Source: Enterococcus sulfureus ATCC 49903
Lineage (GTDB): Bacteria > Bacillota > Bacilli > Lactobacillales > Enterococcaceae
Direction: 5' to 3'
Length of the DNA: 64,000 bases
Assembly: GCF_000407605.1 (NCBI RefSeq)
Contig: NZ_ASWO01000005.1
Span: forward strand, 124,001 to 188,000
Positions 51,640 through 59,618 of the stretch are shown here, piece after piece. The translations under genes and the position numbers were made by a program. Below the pieces are notes generated by a model. The model was not told the DNA's origin, did no database searches, and was given only the letters and a program-made list of their open reading frames with translations. Numbering within the stretch: the stretch's first letter is position 1; each line of letters begins with the position of its first letter.

Positions 51640-52260
51640 TCACTTCAAGTTAGATTGAGATTTTGTTGTCGCTAAATCATTTTTAAAGGTCAGTGTTAAA
51701 CTAGACTCGGTCGCATCTTGATTGGTTTGGGTCCAAGAATAGAGCGTTTTGGTAGAACCATTGACTACGGTGATATTGATGCCATTTGGTTCACCAAATT
51801 CTTCTCGAGCATTTTCTGTTGTATAGGTCGAGTCGATCGTAATTGCATCAAATCGCTTTAAGGTAATGGGAGTACGAGGAGTTAATTTTTTGTTTATCAA
51901 TGATTTTGAAATCGCATGATCATCGACAAACGACACAAGTAGCCTGTAGTCAGATGCTAAAGGTAGTTGTTTCCAAGTTAATGTCGTGCTACTGATACCA
52001 TCAAGATAAGAAAAATCACGAGTAGTTGCGTCACCAAATCGTTTGATTACTTGGTCAGGAGTACTCCCATTTTTTTGACTAGGAAAAATCCCACTTAACT
52101 GTATCGCATCAAAATTTTGCAGTACAGAATCCGTCATATCCATCTTGGTATGTTGTGGAGTAGTTGACATCATAGCAGATGTCGATGAATGAGAGGACAT
52201 CGAACATCCAGTTAAAAAAAATCCCATCATAAAACATAGTCCTAAACATAATTTTTTCAT
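51640..52260 (-). CDS. Lipoprotein with two BLIP/DUF3862-like repeats
   Basis: A 206-residue secreted lipoprotein: signal peptide with lipobox LTGC (Cys19), a Ser/Thr/Met linker, then two related segments. Each begins F-DAI (NFDAIQLSGIF at about 49; RFDAITIDSTYT at about 136) and contains a F-G-(D/E)-(A/P) turn and an aromatic strand (TLTWKQL; LYSWTQT). This tandem layout resembles DUF3862/BLIP-like lipoproteins of lactobacilli. Function unknown. AAAGGAGTG precedes the ATG. Confidence 0.75.
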   Translation of the reverse strand: MKKLCLGLCFMMGFFLTGCSMSSHSSTSAMMSTTPQHTKMDMTDSVLQNFDAIQLSGIFPSQKNGSTPDQVIKRFGDATTRDFSYLDGISSTTLTWKQLPLASDYRLLVSFVDDHAISKSLINKKLTPRTPITLKRFDAITIDSTYTTENAREEFGEPNGINITVVNGSTKTLYSWTQTNQDATESSLTLTFKNDLATTKSQSNLK

Positions 52261-52322
52261 TATCGTTCACTCCTTTGCGTGACTTCAAAACAAAACCATA
52301 AGATAAATCGACATAAGAGTAG

Positions 52323-52775
52323 TTAGAGCTCGGTCGTACTGCTGACCATTAGCACTGATTCTTCTAGCGCGTCAAAGCCATTTTTAATATAGAACTTTTC
52401 AGCTGGTGTACCACGATCTGTGTCGAGCATGATCGCAGAGATAGAACGTGCGTGTAATTCTTGTTTTACACGTTTTAACAATACCGTACCTAATCCAGAA
52501 TGCTGTTTTTGATTGTCAACAAAAAATGTATCTAGGATGTACTCGGTACCTTGATACCACGGTTTAATAAAGCCAAGAGCAACACCAATAAAATCGTTAG
52601 AATCGTCATCGTATGCAATAAATCCGATAAAGGTATTCATTGCGTAAAGATTTTGAACGTATTCGTTGATTTGAGCAGGATCATGGGTTTCATTCCAAGG
52701 CTCGGCGGCAAATACATCGACATATTTTTGTACAATCAATGGAAAATCAGTCGTTTCGATGGGACGTAGTTTCAT
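52323..52775 (-). CDS. GNAT family N-acetyltransferase
   Basis: A 150-residue acetyltransferase. GVALGFIKPW (motif D/A strands), FFVDNQKQHSGLGTVLLKRV (acetyl-CoA loop, given as 19-20 residues) and GTPAEKFYIKNGF (motif B) are present. The substrate is unknown. AAGGGGAGACT precedes the ATG on the minus strand. It is followed on the same strand by the lipoprotein gene, 62 bases away. Confidence 0.88.
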   Translation of the reverse strand: MKLRPIETTDFPLIVQKYVDVFAAEPWNETHDPAQINEYVQNLYAMNTFIGFIAYDDDSNDFIGVALGFIKPWYQGTEYILDTFFVDNQKQHSGLGTVLLKRVKQELHARSISAIMLDTDRGTPAEKFYIKNGFDALEESVLMVSSTTEL

Positions 52776-52807
52776 AGTAGTCTCCCCTTTTATCTTTTCT
52801 TTCCTCT

Positions 52808-52836
52808 AGTATACCGCTATTATAAAGAGAGGTAAA
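52808..52836 (-). promoter_or_regulatory. Promoter of the minus-strand GNAT gene
   Basis: On the minus strand TTTACC and TATACT are separated by 17 bp. It lies in the divergent region facing the VOC gene. Confidence 0.6.
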
Positions 52837-52871
52837 TTTATTCTATGGTAAATGAAAAAAGGAGCGAGATT

Positions 52872-53249
52872 ATGAAACTAGATATGGTTGGAATCATCAC
52901 AAAAGATATGCCAGGTGCAATTAAATTTTATGAAACATTAGGATTTCAAACAGTAGCTAGGGAATCATCAGATTATGTTGAATTGCAGCATGAAGGTGTA
53001 CGAATATCATTGAACACAGCCAAAATGGTCGCGAGTATATATGGATATGAACCAAAAACAGTTGGAGATACCGTAGAACTCGCTTTTTTATGTGAGTCTG
53101 TAGAAGACGTTGATCATGCTTATTTTAAAATGATAGATGCAGGATATGAATCTTTTAGAAAACCTTGGGATACTTTTTGGGGACAACGCTACGCGATCAT
53201 TAAAGATATCGATGGGAACTTACTTAGTTTATTTGCCGATTTAAACTAA
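52872..53249 (+). CDS. VOC family (glyoxalase/bleomycin resistance-like) protein
   Basis: A 125-residue protein of paired beta-alpha-beta-beta-beta units. The N-terminal half has DMPGAIKFYETLGF, and the C-terminal half ends with IIKDIDGNLLSLFADL, both standard for VOC proteins. Likely a metal-dependent enzyme or binding protein; substrate unknown. The ATG at 52872 follows AAAGGAGCG; the ATG at 52845 lacks a site. Confidence 0.88.
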   Translation: MKLDMVGIITKDMPGAIKFYETLGFQTVARESSDYVELQHEGVRISLNTAKMVASIYGYEPKTVGDTVELAFLCESVEDVDHAYFKMIDAGYESFRKPWDTFWGQRYAIIKDIDGNLLSLFADLN

Positions 53250-53275
53250 AAAATCAATGGATAGGAGCAAGATAA

Positions 53276-53749
53276 ATGGAGGAGAACTTACAGTTGTTTT
53301 GGCATCAATTTAAAGTAGCTAGGCCGGAATACAAGTCAGTAACAGTTGGATCCGCATGGAGTTTTGGTGATTCAAAAGAAATGGCAGATCAATTAGCTAA
53401 ACTTGTACTTTCAGGTGAAAAAACAGCAACAGCTAGTGCCAAAGTCGAGTATGAAGTAAATAATGAACCCCTGCCTGAAGTAGAGGCGAATCGAGTCGAT
53501 ATAGTATTAGATGGAAGCAATCAGCCTGTTGCTATCATAAGAAATACACACGTTTATCTTATTCCCTTCAATGAAGTGACGGCATCCCACGCGTACAAAG
53601 AAGGAGAAGGCGATAAATCGCTAGACTATTGGCGCAAAGAGCATCGAGAATTTTGGATGAGAAGTTTTAAAGAACAAGCAATTTTTGGAGTCGATATAGA
53701 CACAATGGATGTAGTATGTGAAGAATTTGAAGTACTCTGGGCAAAGTGA
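53276..53749 (+). CDS. ASCH domain protein
   Basis: A 157-residue protein of the ASCH fold (PUA-like beta barrel). Typical features are VTVGSAWSFGDSKEMADQLA, LVLSGEKTATAS, a central IIRNTHVYLIPFNEV strand pair, and the EGEGDKSLDYWRKEHREFW stretch. ASCH proteins are proposed to bind RNA or to act as amidohydrolases on modified nucleosides. ATAGGAGC precedes the ATG. Probably co-transcribed with the VOC gene (26-bp gap). Confidence 0.9.
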   Translation: MEENLQLFWHQFKVARPEYKSVTVGSAWSFGDSKEMADQLAKLVLSGEKTATASAKVEYEVNNEPLPEVEANRVDIVLDGSNQPVAIIRNTHVYLIPFNEVTASHAYKEGEGDKSLDYWRKEHREFWMRSFKEQAIFGVDIDTMDVVCEEFEVLWAK

Positions 53750-53835
53750 GGGAAGTTAATTTGCTGAACTAGTACGGAAAATATAATAAATAAACCTAAT
53801 GATGTCAAGAATGATGTCACGTTTTTATTTCAGAC

Positions 53836-53879
53836 AAAACAAAAAGCCTAAAACACTGACAAATCAGCGTTCTAGGCTT
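53836..53879 (-). terminator. Terminator of rpmG
   Basis: Reading on the minus strand, a 16-bp stem (AAGCCTAGAACGCTGA, two G-U pairs) with a 4-nt loop is followed by TTTGTTTTG. Confidence 0.9.
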
Positions 53880-53892
53880 GAAAACTAAATGA

Positions 53893-54042
53893 TTATTTAG
53901 TTTCGCGGTGCAAAGTCACTTTGCGTTCGCGTGGGCAATATTTTTGCTTTTCCAAACGATCAGGGTTGTTACGTTTGTTTTTGTTTGTTAGGTAGTTACG
54001 TTCTTTACAAGAAGTACACTCTAAAGTAATGTTTACGCGCAT
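53893..54042 (-). CDS. rpmG: 50S ribosomal protein L33
   Basis: A 49-residue ribosomal protein, [19 protein letters not shown] at the start and TLHRETK at the end. The first zinc-type pair CTSC is intact, but the second is YCPRE, with only one cysteine. Three cysteines in total means an incomplete zinc site. Bacteria of this group keep several L33 paralogues, so this is one of at least two. AAAGGGAGG precedes the ATG. Confidence 0.95.
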   Translation of the reverse strand: MRVNITLECTSCKERNYLTNKNKRNNPDRLEKQKYCPRERKVTLHRETK

Positions 54043-54098
54043 GTATTTTCCCTCCCTTTACGGTTAGAATCTAACTAAGATCACTCTCAGACTTAAAT

Positions 54099-54107
54099 AT
54101 AATAGCA
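54099..54107 (-). promoter_or_regulatory. rpmG promoter (extended -10)
   Basis: On the minus strand TGCTATTAT forms an extended -10, about 57 bases before the start. Confidence 0.55.
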
Positions 54108-54204
54108 CGTTTTAAATAAGAAATCTAGCATTTCTGATGATTTTTGTTAAGTATTTTTACTTGACGAATTTCACATGGCTTTGGATTCATTTTTTTTGAA
54201 AACA

Positions 54205-54213
54205 TGGTAAAAT
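54205..54213 (+). promoter_or_regulatory. Promoter of the fthC-gluP-yqgQ-glcK run (extended -10)
   Basis: TGGTAAAAT forms an extended -10 element about 25 bp before the cyclo-ligase start; the -35 is poor. Confidence 0.5.
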
Positions 54214-54237
54214 AAAGCAGTGAAATGAGGGGATGTC

Positions 54238-54774
54238 ATGACGAAACAACAATTACGCGAGCAAGTATTATACGCTTTGACAAGGTATAGTCAAACACAG
54301 GAAAAACATGATGAAGAATGTCATTTAGGTGCAAAACTATTGGCATCGCCATCTTTCAAGCAAGCACGTTCAATTGGCATCTATCGTTCGATGGCACATG
54401 AAGTCGATACATGGCCGATTATACAAGAAGCTTTGAAAACAAAACAAGTCAGCGTGCCGGTAGTCAAGCAAAAGCGATTAGTCTTTCAAGAAATTTTTCC
54501 AGATACACAGTATGAGAAGAGTAACTTTGGAATTTTAGAGCCTATGGATGCACCTGAGATCGTGCCTGAAACATTGGATCTATTGATCGTACCTGGTGTT
54601 GCATTTACACAGTCTGGCAAACGCTTAGGCTACGGTGGGGGCTATTACGACCGCTTCTTGACAGCAAATGCGCACACGACGATTAGTTTAGCGATGCAGC
54701 TTCAACTTGTGTCTGAAGAAATCTTGCCGATCGAAGCGCATGATCAGCGGATACAACAAATTTTAACAGTATAG
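54238..54774 (+). CDS. 5-formyltetrahydrofolate cyclo-ligase
   Basis: A 178-residue ATP-dependent enzyme turning 5-formyl-THF into 5,10-methenyl-THF, returning the folate store to use. Family signatures are DLLIVPGVAFTQSGKRLGYG and GGGYYDRFL. GAGGGGATG precedes the ATG. Next gene starts 9 bases later. Known as fau, ygfA or fthC in other bacteria. Confidence 0.95.
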   Translation: MTKQQLREQVLYALTRYSQTQEKHDEECHLGAKLLASPSFKQARSIGIYRSMAHEVDTWPIIQEALKTKQVSVPVVKQKRLVFQEIFPDTQYEKSNFGILEPMDAPEIVPETLDLLIVPGVAFTQSGKRLGYGGGYYDRFLTANAHTTISLAMQLQLVSEEILPIEAHDQRIQQILTV

Positions 54775-54783
54775 GAGAACGAT

Positions 54784-55464
54784 ATGCAGTCATTTTCAAT
54801 GAAACGAATTCAACAAGAACCTTTTTTTACTTGGTTATTTTTAGCCATGCAAACAGTAACCTTTGCATTAGGCTATTTATTGCCAACTGATCCTTTAAAA
54901 AATGCTGGGGTATTATATGGTCCATCGGTAGTGTTTTTAGGAGAATACTGGCGTTTCATTACACCGATTTTTTTACATTTTGGTTTGATGCACTTTGCTG
55001 TCAATTCAGTCGTTTTGTATTTTATGGGAAAACAAATCGAGCAAATCTATGGACATACACGTTTCTTTATCTTGTATCTAGGTAGTGGGATCTTAGGAAA
55101 TTTGATGAGTTTTGCGTTTAATCAACCAGGGATTATCTCAGCAGGTTCAAGCACGTCACTCTTTGGGCTCTTTGGGGCCTTTGTGGTATTAGGGTTTCAT
55201 TTTCGGAATCAACCAGGTATTCAAGCAATGGTCCGTCAGTTTGGATTGTTTTTGATTTTAACATTTGCGTTTGGTGCGTTTGATCAAAGTATTGATATTT
55301 GGGGCCATGTAGGAGGATTACTTGGTGGAGTATTATTTGCCAATACTTTAGCGTTGCCACAAAACAAAGGTCAATATTCGATCCACATTCGAATTTTATC
55401 AGGGATTCTTTGTTTATTTTTTATCATATTCTTTTTGATGTACGGTTTCAAAAAATATCTCTAG
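54784..55464 (+). CDS. gluP: Rhomboid family intramembrane serine protease GluP
   Basis: A 226-residue protein with six to seven membrane helices. The conserved HFGLMHFAVN (His70, Asn74), catalytic Ser123 and catalytic His175 (WGHVGGLLGG) are present. The serine motif reads GSST rather than the usual GASG. Bacillus GluP (YqgP) cleaves membrane proteins and helps quality control. It stands in the conserved order gluP-yqgQ-glcK. TAGGAGAAC precedes the ATG. Confidence 0.92.
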   Translation: MQSFSMKRIQQEPFFTWLFLAMQTVTFALGYLLPTDPLKNAGVLYGPSVVFLGEYWRFITPIFLHFGLMHFAVNSVVLYFMGKQIEQIYGHTRFFILYLGSGILGNLMSFAFNQPGIISAGSSTSLFGLFGAFVVLGFHFRNQPGIQAMVRQFGLFLILTFAFGAFDQSIDIWGHVGGLLGGVLFANTLALPQNKGQYSIHIRILSGILCLFFIIFFLMYGFKKYL

Positions 55465-55491
55465 AGAGTATAATAGATGAGGAGTTCGCCA

Positions 55492-55698
55492 ATGGAAACG
55501 CTCTATGATGTACAACAGTTACTAAAACGCTTTGGGATCATCGTGTATTTAGGAAAGCGTCTTTATGATATTGAGTTTATGACATTAGAAGTGAAAACAC
55601 TATATGATAGTCGTTTGATCGATCGTGATACGTATTTATCAGCGCGTACCATTTTAAAACGTGAACATCATATTGAAGAAAGTAGAGGAGAGAAGTAA
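55492..55698 (+). CDS. yqgQ: YqgQ family protein (DUF910)
   Basis: A 68-residue helical protein; METLYDVQQLLKRFGIIVYL is the family start. Function unknown, though always linked to gluP and glcK. The ATG at 55492 follows GAGGAG. The next gene begins at the base after the stop codon. Confidence 0.9.
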   Translation: METLYDVQQLLKRFGIIVYLGKRLYDIEFMTLEVKTLYDSRLIDRDTYLSARTILKREHHIEESRGEK

Positions 55699-56658
55699 AT
55701 GGATAAAAAAGTAATTGGAATCGATTTAGGTGGGACTACAGTAAAATTTGCGATTTTGACGCAAAGTGGAGAAATCCAACAAAAATGGAGTATTCCAACG
55801 AATATTTTAGACGAAGGCACACATATTGTTCCAGAAATCATTGAGTCAATCAATCATCATCTATCTTTGTTCACTATGAAAGCAGAAGATTTTGTCGGTA
55901 TTGGAATGGGGACACCTGGAAGTGTGGATCGCCAAAAAGGAACAGTTATCGGTGCGTATAATTTAAACTGGAAAACGACGCAATGGGTAAAAGATGAGAT
56001 CGAAAAAGGAACTGGAATCCCGTTTTTTATCGACAATGATGCCAATGTAGCTGCTCTTGGAGAACAGTGGAAAGGTGCTGGAGAAAATGCACCGGACGTG
56101 GTCTTTGTGACTCTTGGAACTGGTGTTGGTGGAGGAATCATTATGAATGGTCAATTATTGCACGGCGTCGCAGGTGCTGCCGGTGAGATTGGCCATATTA
56201 CAGTCGATCCAGATGGCTTTATGTGTACATGTGGGAAAAAAGGTTGTTTAGAAACGGTATCAAGTGCAACTGGAATCGTACGTGTGGCGCGCAAAATGGC
56301 AGAAGAATACGCTGGAAGTTCTGAACTGAAAACGTGGTTAGATGATGGACAATCGATTACGAGTAAAGATGTGTTTACTTCAGCTCAAAATGGCGATCAT
56401 TTTGCGAATTTAGTTGTAGATAAAGTGTGTTATTTCTTAGGATTAGCCGCTGGAAATATTGGAAATACACTAAATCCGTCAAGTATCGTTTTAGGCGGTG
56501 GCGTTTCTGCAGCAGGTGAGTTTTTAAGAAGTCGTGTCGAAGAGCATTTCTTGAATTTCACGTTCCCACAAGTTGGCGAATCAACAAAAATCAAATTAGC
56601 GGAATTAGGAAACGATGCAGGGGTCATTGGTGCAGCATCGTTGGCGATTAGCAAGTAG
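55699..56658 (+). CDS. glcK: Glucokinase, ROK family
   Basis: A 319-residue ATP-dependent glucose kinase. The phosphate-binding loop GIDLGGTTVKFA, the catalytic IDNDANVAALGE, and the zinc motif CTCGKKGCLE are intact. It phosphorylates free glucose that enters outside the PTS or arises from disaccharide cleavage, including glucose from lactose when galactose feeds the gal operon nearby. AGAGGAGAG precedes the ATG. Confidence 0.96.
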   Translation: MDKKVIGIDLGGTTVKFAILTQSGEIQQKWSIPTNILDEGTHIVPEIIESINHHLSLFTMKAEDFVGIGMGTPGSVDRQKGTVIGAYNLNWKTTQWVKDEIEKGTGIPFFIDNDANVAALGEQWKGAGENAPDVVFVTLGTGVGGGIIMNGQLLHGVAGAAGEIGHITVDPDGFMCTCGKKGCLETVSSATGIVRVARKMAEEYAGSSELKTWLDDGQSITSKDVFTSAQNGDHFANLVVDKVCYFLGLAAGNIGNTLNPSSIVLGGGVSAAGEFLRSRVEEHFLNFTFPQVGESTKIKLAELGNDAGVIGAASLAISK

Positions 56659-56675
56659 AGAAGGGTTGGATTAGG

Positions 56676-57074
56676 ATGAATTTTTTACAAGGATTAACAC
56701 TCGTTTTATTTTTAATCATCGTAGGTATTGGATTAAATTGGTTGTACTACTATATTTTAGGGAAACGATCAGCAACCATGTTAGATCAAGAAGCGTTTAA
56801 AGAAGGAATGCGTAAAGCACAAATAATCGATGTACGTGAAAAAGATACATTCGACGCAGGTCATATTTTAGGTGCACGTAATATTCCGTATACCGTTTTA
56901 GCACAGTCTTATGCGTCGATTCGTAAAGACCAACCTGTGTATTTATATGATACTGCGCGTGCGTTAAGTGTACGTGCAGCAAATAAATTACGTAAACAAG
57001 GTTATAAAGACATCTATATCTTAAAAGATGGCTACCAAACGTGGACTGGAAAAACAAAAGCGAAGACAAGATAA
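56676..57074 (+). CDS. Membrane-anchored rhodanese-like protein lacking the active-site cysteine
   Basis: A 132-residue protein: one N-terminal membrane helix (about 6-28) and a rhodanese domain (about 40-128) with IIDVREKDTFDAGHILGARN. The active-site loop, normally starting with cysteine, reads YDTARALS, so the catalytic cysteine is an aspartate. There is no cysteine elsewhere in the protein. It is unlikely to transfer sulfur. It ends the glcK run before a terminator. Confidence 0.9.
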   Translation: MNFLQGLTLVLFLIIVGIGLNWLYYYILGKRSATMLDQEAFKEGMRKAQIIDVREKDTFDAGHILGARNIPYTVLAQSYASIRKDQPVYLYDTARALSVRAANKLRKQGYKDIYILKDGYQTWTGKTKAKTR

Positions 57075-57104
57075 AAAAAATCCCGCAATTGCGGGATTTT
57101 TTTT
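57073..57104. terminator. Bidirectional terminator
   Basis: A perfect stem (AAAAAAAATCCCGC and its complement) with a 4-nt AATT loop and long A and T runs on both sides, between convergent genes. Confidence 0.93.
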
Positions 57105-57270
57105 ATCTTGCGTGACTCTTACGGTGAGCTTTCTTACGATTCTCATCGATCATTGCTTCTTTTTGTTCCATCGGTTCAATCACTTGTTTTTTGATTAATT
57201 TTACTAAGCCCATCGCTGCGATCACTGTAGTTGCAGTTCCTGCAAAAAAGCCGGATGTAAATTTTTTCAT
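57103..57270 (-). CDS. DUF3042 family small membrane protein
   Basis: A 55-residue protein: N-terminal KKFTSGFFAGTATTVIAAMG forms a single membrane helix, followed by the family motif VIEPMEQKEAMIDENRKKA and a basic end. The family is confined to Lactobacillales; function unknown. GAGGTGAGG precedes the ATG on the minus strand. Confidence 0.85.
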   Translation of the reverse strand: MKKFTSGFFAGTATTVIAAMGLVKLIKKQVIEPMEQKEAMIDENRKKAHRKSHAR

Positions 57271-57350
57271 TAAACCTCACCTCACATAGTTAGTACTTCT
57301 ATTATGAAGGAAAAGTTAAAAAATGGGAAGTAAAAACCTTTTTGCTAAAA

Positions 57351-57381
57351 TTTACTAAATAAATTGAAAAAATTTAGTAAA
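57351..57381 (+). promoter_or_regulatory. Operator at the gal promoter (probable GalR site)
   Basis: A perfect 10-bp inverted repeat, TTTACTAAAT (57351-57360) and ATTTAGTAAA (57372-57381), flanks the -35 element. Streptococcal GalR sites have a similar TTTACTAAA core. Binding would block RNA polymerase. Confidence 0.7.
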
Positions 57382-57392
57382 AAATGTATAAT
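57364..57392 (+). promoter_or_regulatory. gal operon promoter
   Basis: TTGAAA and a consensus TATAAT are separated by 17 bp, about 30 bp before galK. Confidence 0.85.
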
Positions 57393-57422
57393 GAAAAAAA
57401 CAACAGAAAAGAGGACTTGGAC

Positions 57423-58580
57423 ATGGAACATTTAAAAGCACAATTTGAAAACGTTTTTAATGAGAAAGCAACAGCGCATTATTTTGCACCTGGTCGAATC
57501 AATTTGATTGGCGAACACACAGACTACAATGGCGGACATGTATTTCCAGCTGCGATCACATTAGGAACATATGGTCTAGTGAGTTCACGTAAAGATCGGG
57601 AGGTCCATGTTTATTCTGAAAACTTTCCTGATAAAGGTGTGATCGTATTTAACTTAGACGATCTAGTATATAAAAAAGAAGATGACTGGGCAAACTACCC
57701 TAAAGGTGTTTTGGCTTACTTAATTGAAAGCGGTTATCAGCTTGATAAAGGACTCAATATCCTATTTTATGGGAATATTCCAAATGGCGCTGGTCTTTCT
57801 TCTTCGGCCTCGATCGAGTTATTAACCGGAATTATTGCTAAAGAAAGTTATCATTTAGCTATCGAGCGATTGGATTTAGTAAAATTAGGTCAAAAAGTAG
57901 AAAATCACTTTATTGGTGTGAATTCAGGCATCATGGATCAATTTGCCATCGGTATGGGAAAAAAAGAACATGCAATGTTACTTGATACAAACACGTTGAA
58001 GTTTGAGTATGTACCGGCTGTGTTTGGTGAGTATGTCATTGCCATCATGAATACCAACAAACGCCGTGAATTAGCCGATTCAAAATATAATGAGCGTCGT
58101 CAAGAATGTGAAGATGCATTAGAAAAAATCCAAACAAAAAAAGACGTACACTCTTTGGGTGAATTAACCGAAGACGATTTGATAGAAGTGGAAGAAATTG
58201 TTGCAGACGAGACGTTATTTAGACGTGCACGCCATGCGATCACTGAAAATGAACGTACATTAAAAGCGAAATCTGCTTTAGAAACAAATGATTTAGACAC
58301 ATTTGGTCAGCTATTGAATGCCTCTCATCATTCATTAAAAGAAGATTACGCCGTGACTGGAATTGAGCTTGATACGTTAGTAGCGGCAGCTCAAGCTCAT
58401 GAGGCGTGTTTAGGCGCACGTATGACTGGAGCTGGGTTTGGAGGATGTGCGATCGCATTAGTCAAACAAACTGAATTTGATGATTTTGTTGAAGCTGTTT
58501 CAAGTGCCTACGTGAAAAAAATCGGTTACAACACAGATATCTATCAAGCAAGTATTGATGATGGTGCCAGAAAATTATAA
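57423..58580 (+). CDS. galK: Galactokinase
   Basis: A 385-residue GHMP kinase that phosphorylates galactose. GRINLIGEHTDYNGG is the sugar-binding signature, NGAGLSSSASIE the ATP loop, and GARMTGAGFGGCAIAL the third GHMP motif. The ATG at 57423 follows AGAGGA; an in-frame ATG at 57384 lies inside the promoter. First gene of galKETR. Confidence 0.97.
   Translation: MEHLKAQFENVFNEKATAHYFAPGRINLIGEHTDYNGGHVFPAAITLGTYGLVSSRKDREVHVYSENFPDKGVIVFNLDDLVYKKEDDWANYPKGVLAYLIESGYQLDKGLNILFYGNIPNGAGLSSSASIELLTGIIAKESYHLAIERLDLVKLGQKVENHFIGVNSGIMDQFAIGMGKKEHAMLLDTNTLKFEYVPAVFGEYVIAIMNTNKRRELADSKYNERRQECEDALEKIQTKKDVHSLGELTEDDLIEVEEIVADETLFRRARHAITENERTLKAKSALETNDLDTFGQLLNASHHSLKEDYAVTGIELDTLVAAAQAHEACLGARMTGAGFGGCAIALVKQTEFDDFVEAVSSAYVKKIGYNTDIYQASIDDGARKL
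57445..57459 (+). promoter_or_regulatory. Candidate cre (CcpA) site inside galK
   Basis: TTGAAAACGTTTTTA matches WTGNAANCGNWNNCW at 14 of 15 positions. It lies about 45 bases after the predicted transcript start, where CcpA binding would block elongation. Confidence 0.5.
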
Positions 58581-58616
58581 GATGAGTAAGGAAACATTAA
58601 AGGAGGATATCATAAC

Positions 58617-59606
58617 ATGGCAATTTTAGTATTAGGTGGAGCTGGATATATCGGGTCTCACGCAGTAGATCAACTGATTACAGATGGGCAAGAGGTTGTA
58701 GTAGTTGATAATTTATTAACAGGGCATAAAGATGCGATTCACAAGAACGCAACATTTTATGAAGGAGATATCCGAGATAAAGCTTTTTTGACAAAGGTAT
58801 TTGATCAAGAAGAAATTACAGGAGTCATCCATTTTGCAGCAAGTTCTCTAGTTGGAGAATCTGTTGAAAACCCCTTAAAATATTTCAATAATAATGTGTA
58901 TGGTATGCAAATTTTATTAGAAGTCATGCAAGAACATGATGTGAAACATATCGTATTTTCTTCTACAGCGGCAACGTATGGAGAACCAGAAGTAAGTCCA
59001 ATTACCGAAACAACACCTACGAATCCGAAAAATCCATATGGCGAAAGTAAATTGATGATGGAAAAAATGATGAAATGGTGTGACGAAGCGTATGGGATGA
59101 AGTTTGTTGCCTTACGTTATTTCAACGTAGCAGGTGCAAAAAAAGATGCATCGATCGGTGAAGATCATACTCCAGAAACACATTTAGTTCCGATCATCTT
59201 ACAAGTTGCATTAGGTCAAAGAGAACACTTGCAAATTTTTGGTGACGACTACAACACACCAGACGGAACTTGTATTCGTGATTATGTCTATGTAGAAGAT
59301 CTGATTGCAGCCCATTTATTGGCTTTAGAGTATTTACAAAAAGGGAACGAGAGCAATCAATTCAATTTAGGATCAAATAACGGCTATTCTGTAAAAGAGA
59401 TGTTAGATGCCGCGCGCGAAGTAACTGGAAAAGACATTCCAGCTATTGTAGCACCACGCCGTGCAGGAGATCCAAGTAGTTTAGTTGCCTCTGCAGCTAA
59501 AGCAAAAGAAGTATTAGGTTGGGAACCTAAAACAACTGAAATTAAAGAAATCATTCGTACAGCTTGGAATTGGCACGTTCAACATCCAAACGGGTACAAT
59601 GATTAA
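58617..59606 (+). CDS. galE: UDP-glucose 4-epimerase
   Basis: A 329-residue NAD-dependent short-chain dehydrogenase-like enzyme. GGAGYIGSH (7-15) binds [14 protein letters not shown] holds the catalytic Tyr-xxx-Lys. It interconverts UDP-galactose and UDP-glucose. AAAGGAGG precedes the ATG. Confidence 0.97.
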   Translation: MAILVLGGAGYIGSHAVDQLITDGQEVVVVDNLLTGHKDAIHKNATFYEGDIRDKAFLTKVFDQEEITGVIHFAASSLVGESVENPLKYFNNNVYGMQILLEVMQEHDVKHIVFSSTAATYGEPEVSPITETTPTNPKNPYGESKLMMEKMMKWCDEAYGMKFVALRYFNVAGAKKDASIGEDHTPETHLVPIILQVALGQREHLQIFGDDYNTPDGTCIRDYVYVEDLIAAHLLALEYLQKGNESNQFNLGSNNGYSVKEMLDAAREVTGKDIPAIVAPRRAGDPSSLVASAAKAKEVLGWEPKTTEIKEIIRTAWNWHVQHPNGYND

Positions 59607-59618
59607 GGAGGAGTAAGC

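Noticed and set aside
51640-53749. A defence or toxin-antitoxin island formed by the lipoprotein, GNAT, VOC and ASCH genes.
   Set aside because: The genes are on opposite strands with separate promoters, none matches a known toxin or defence family closely, and no mobile-element signs flank them.
57384-57422. An earlier in-frame start for galK at 57384.
   Set aside because: That ATG lies within the promoter -10 region and has no ribosome binding site; the ATG at 57423 fits galactokinase length.
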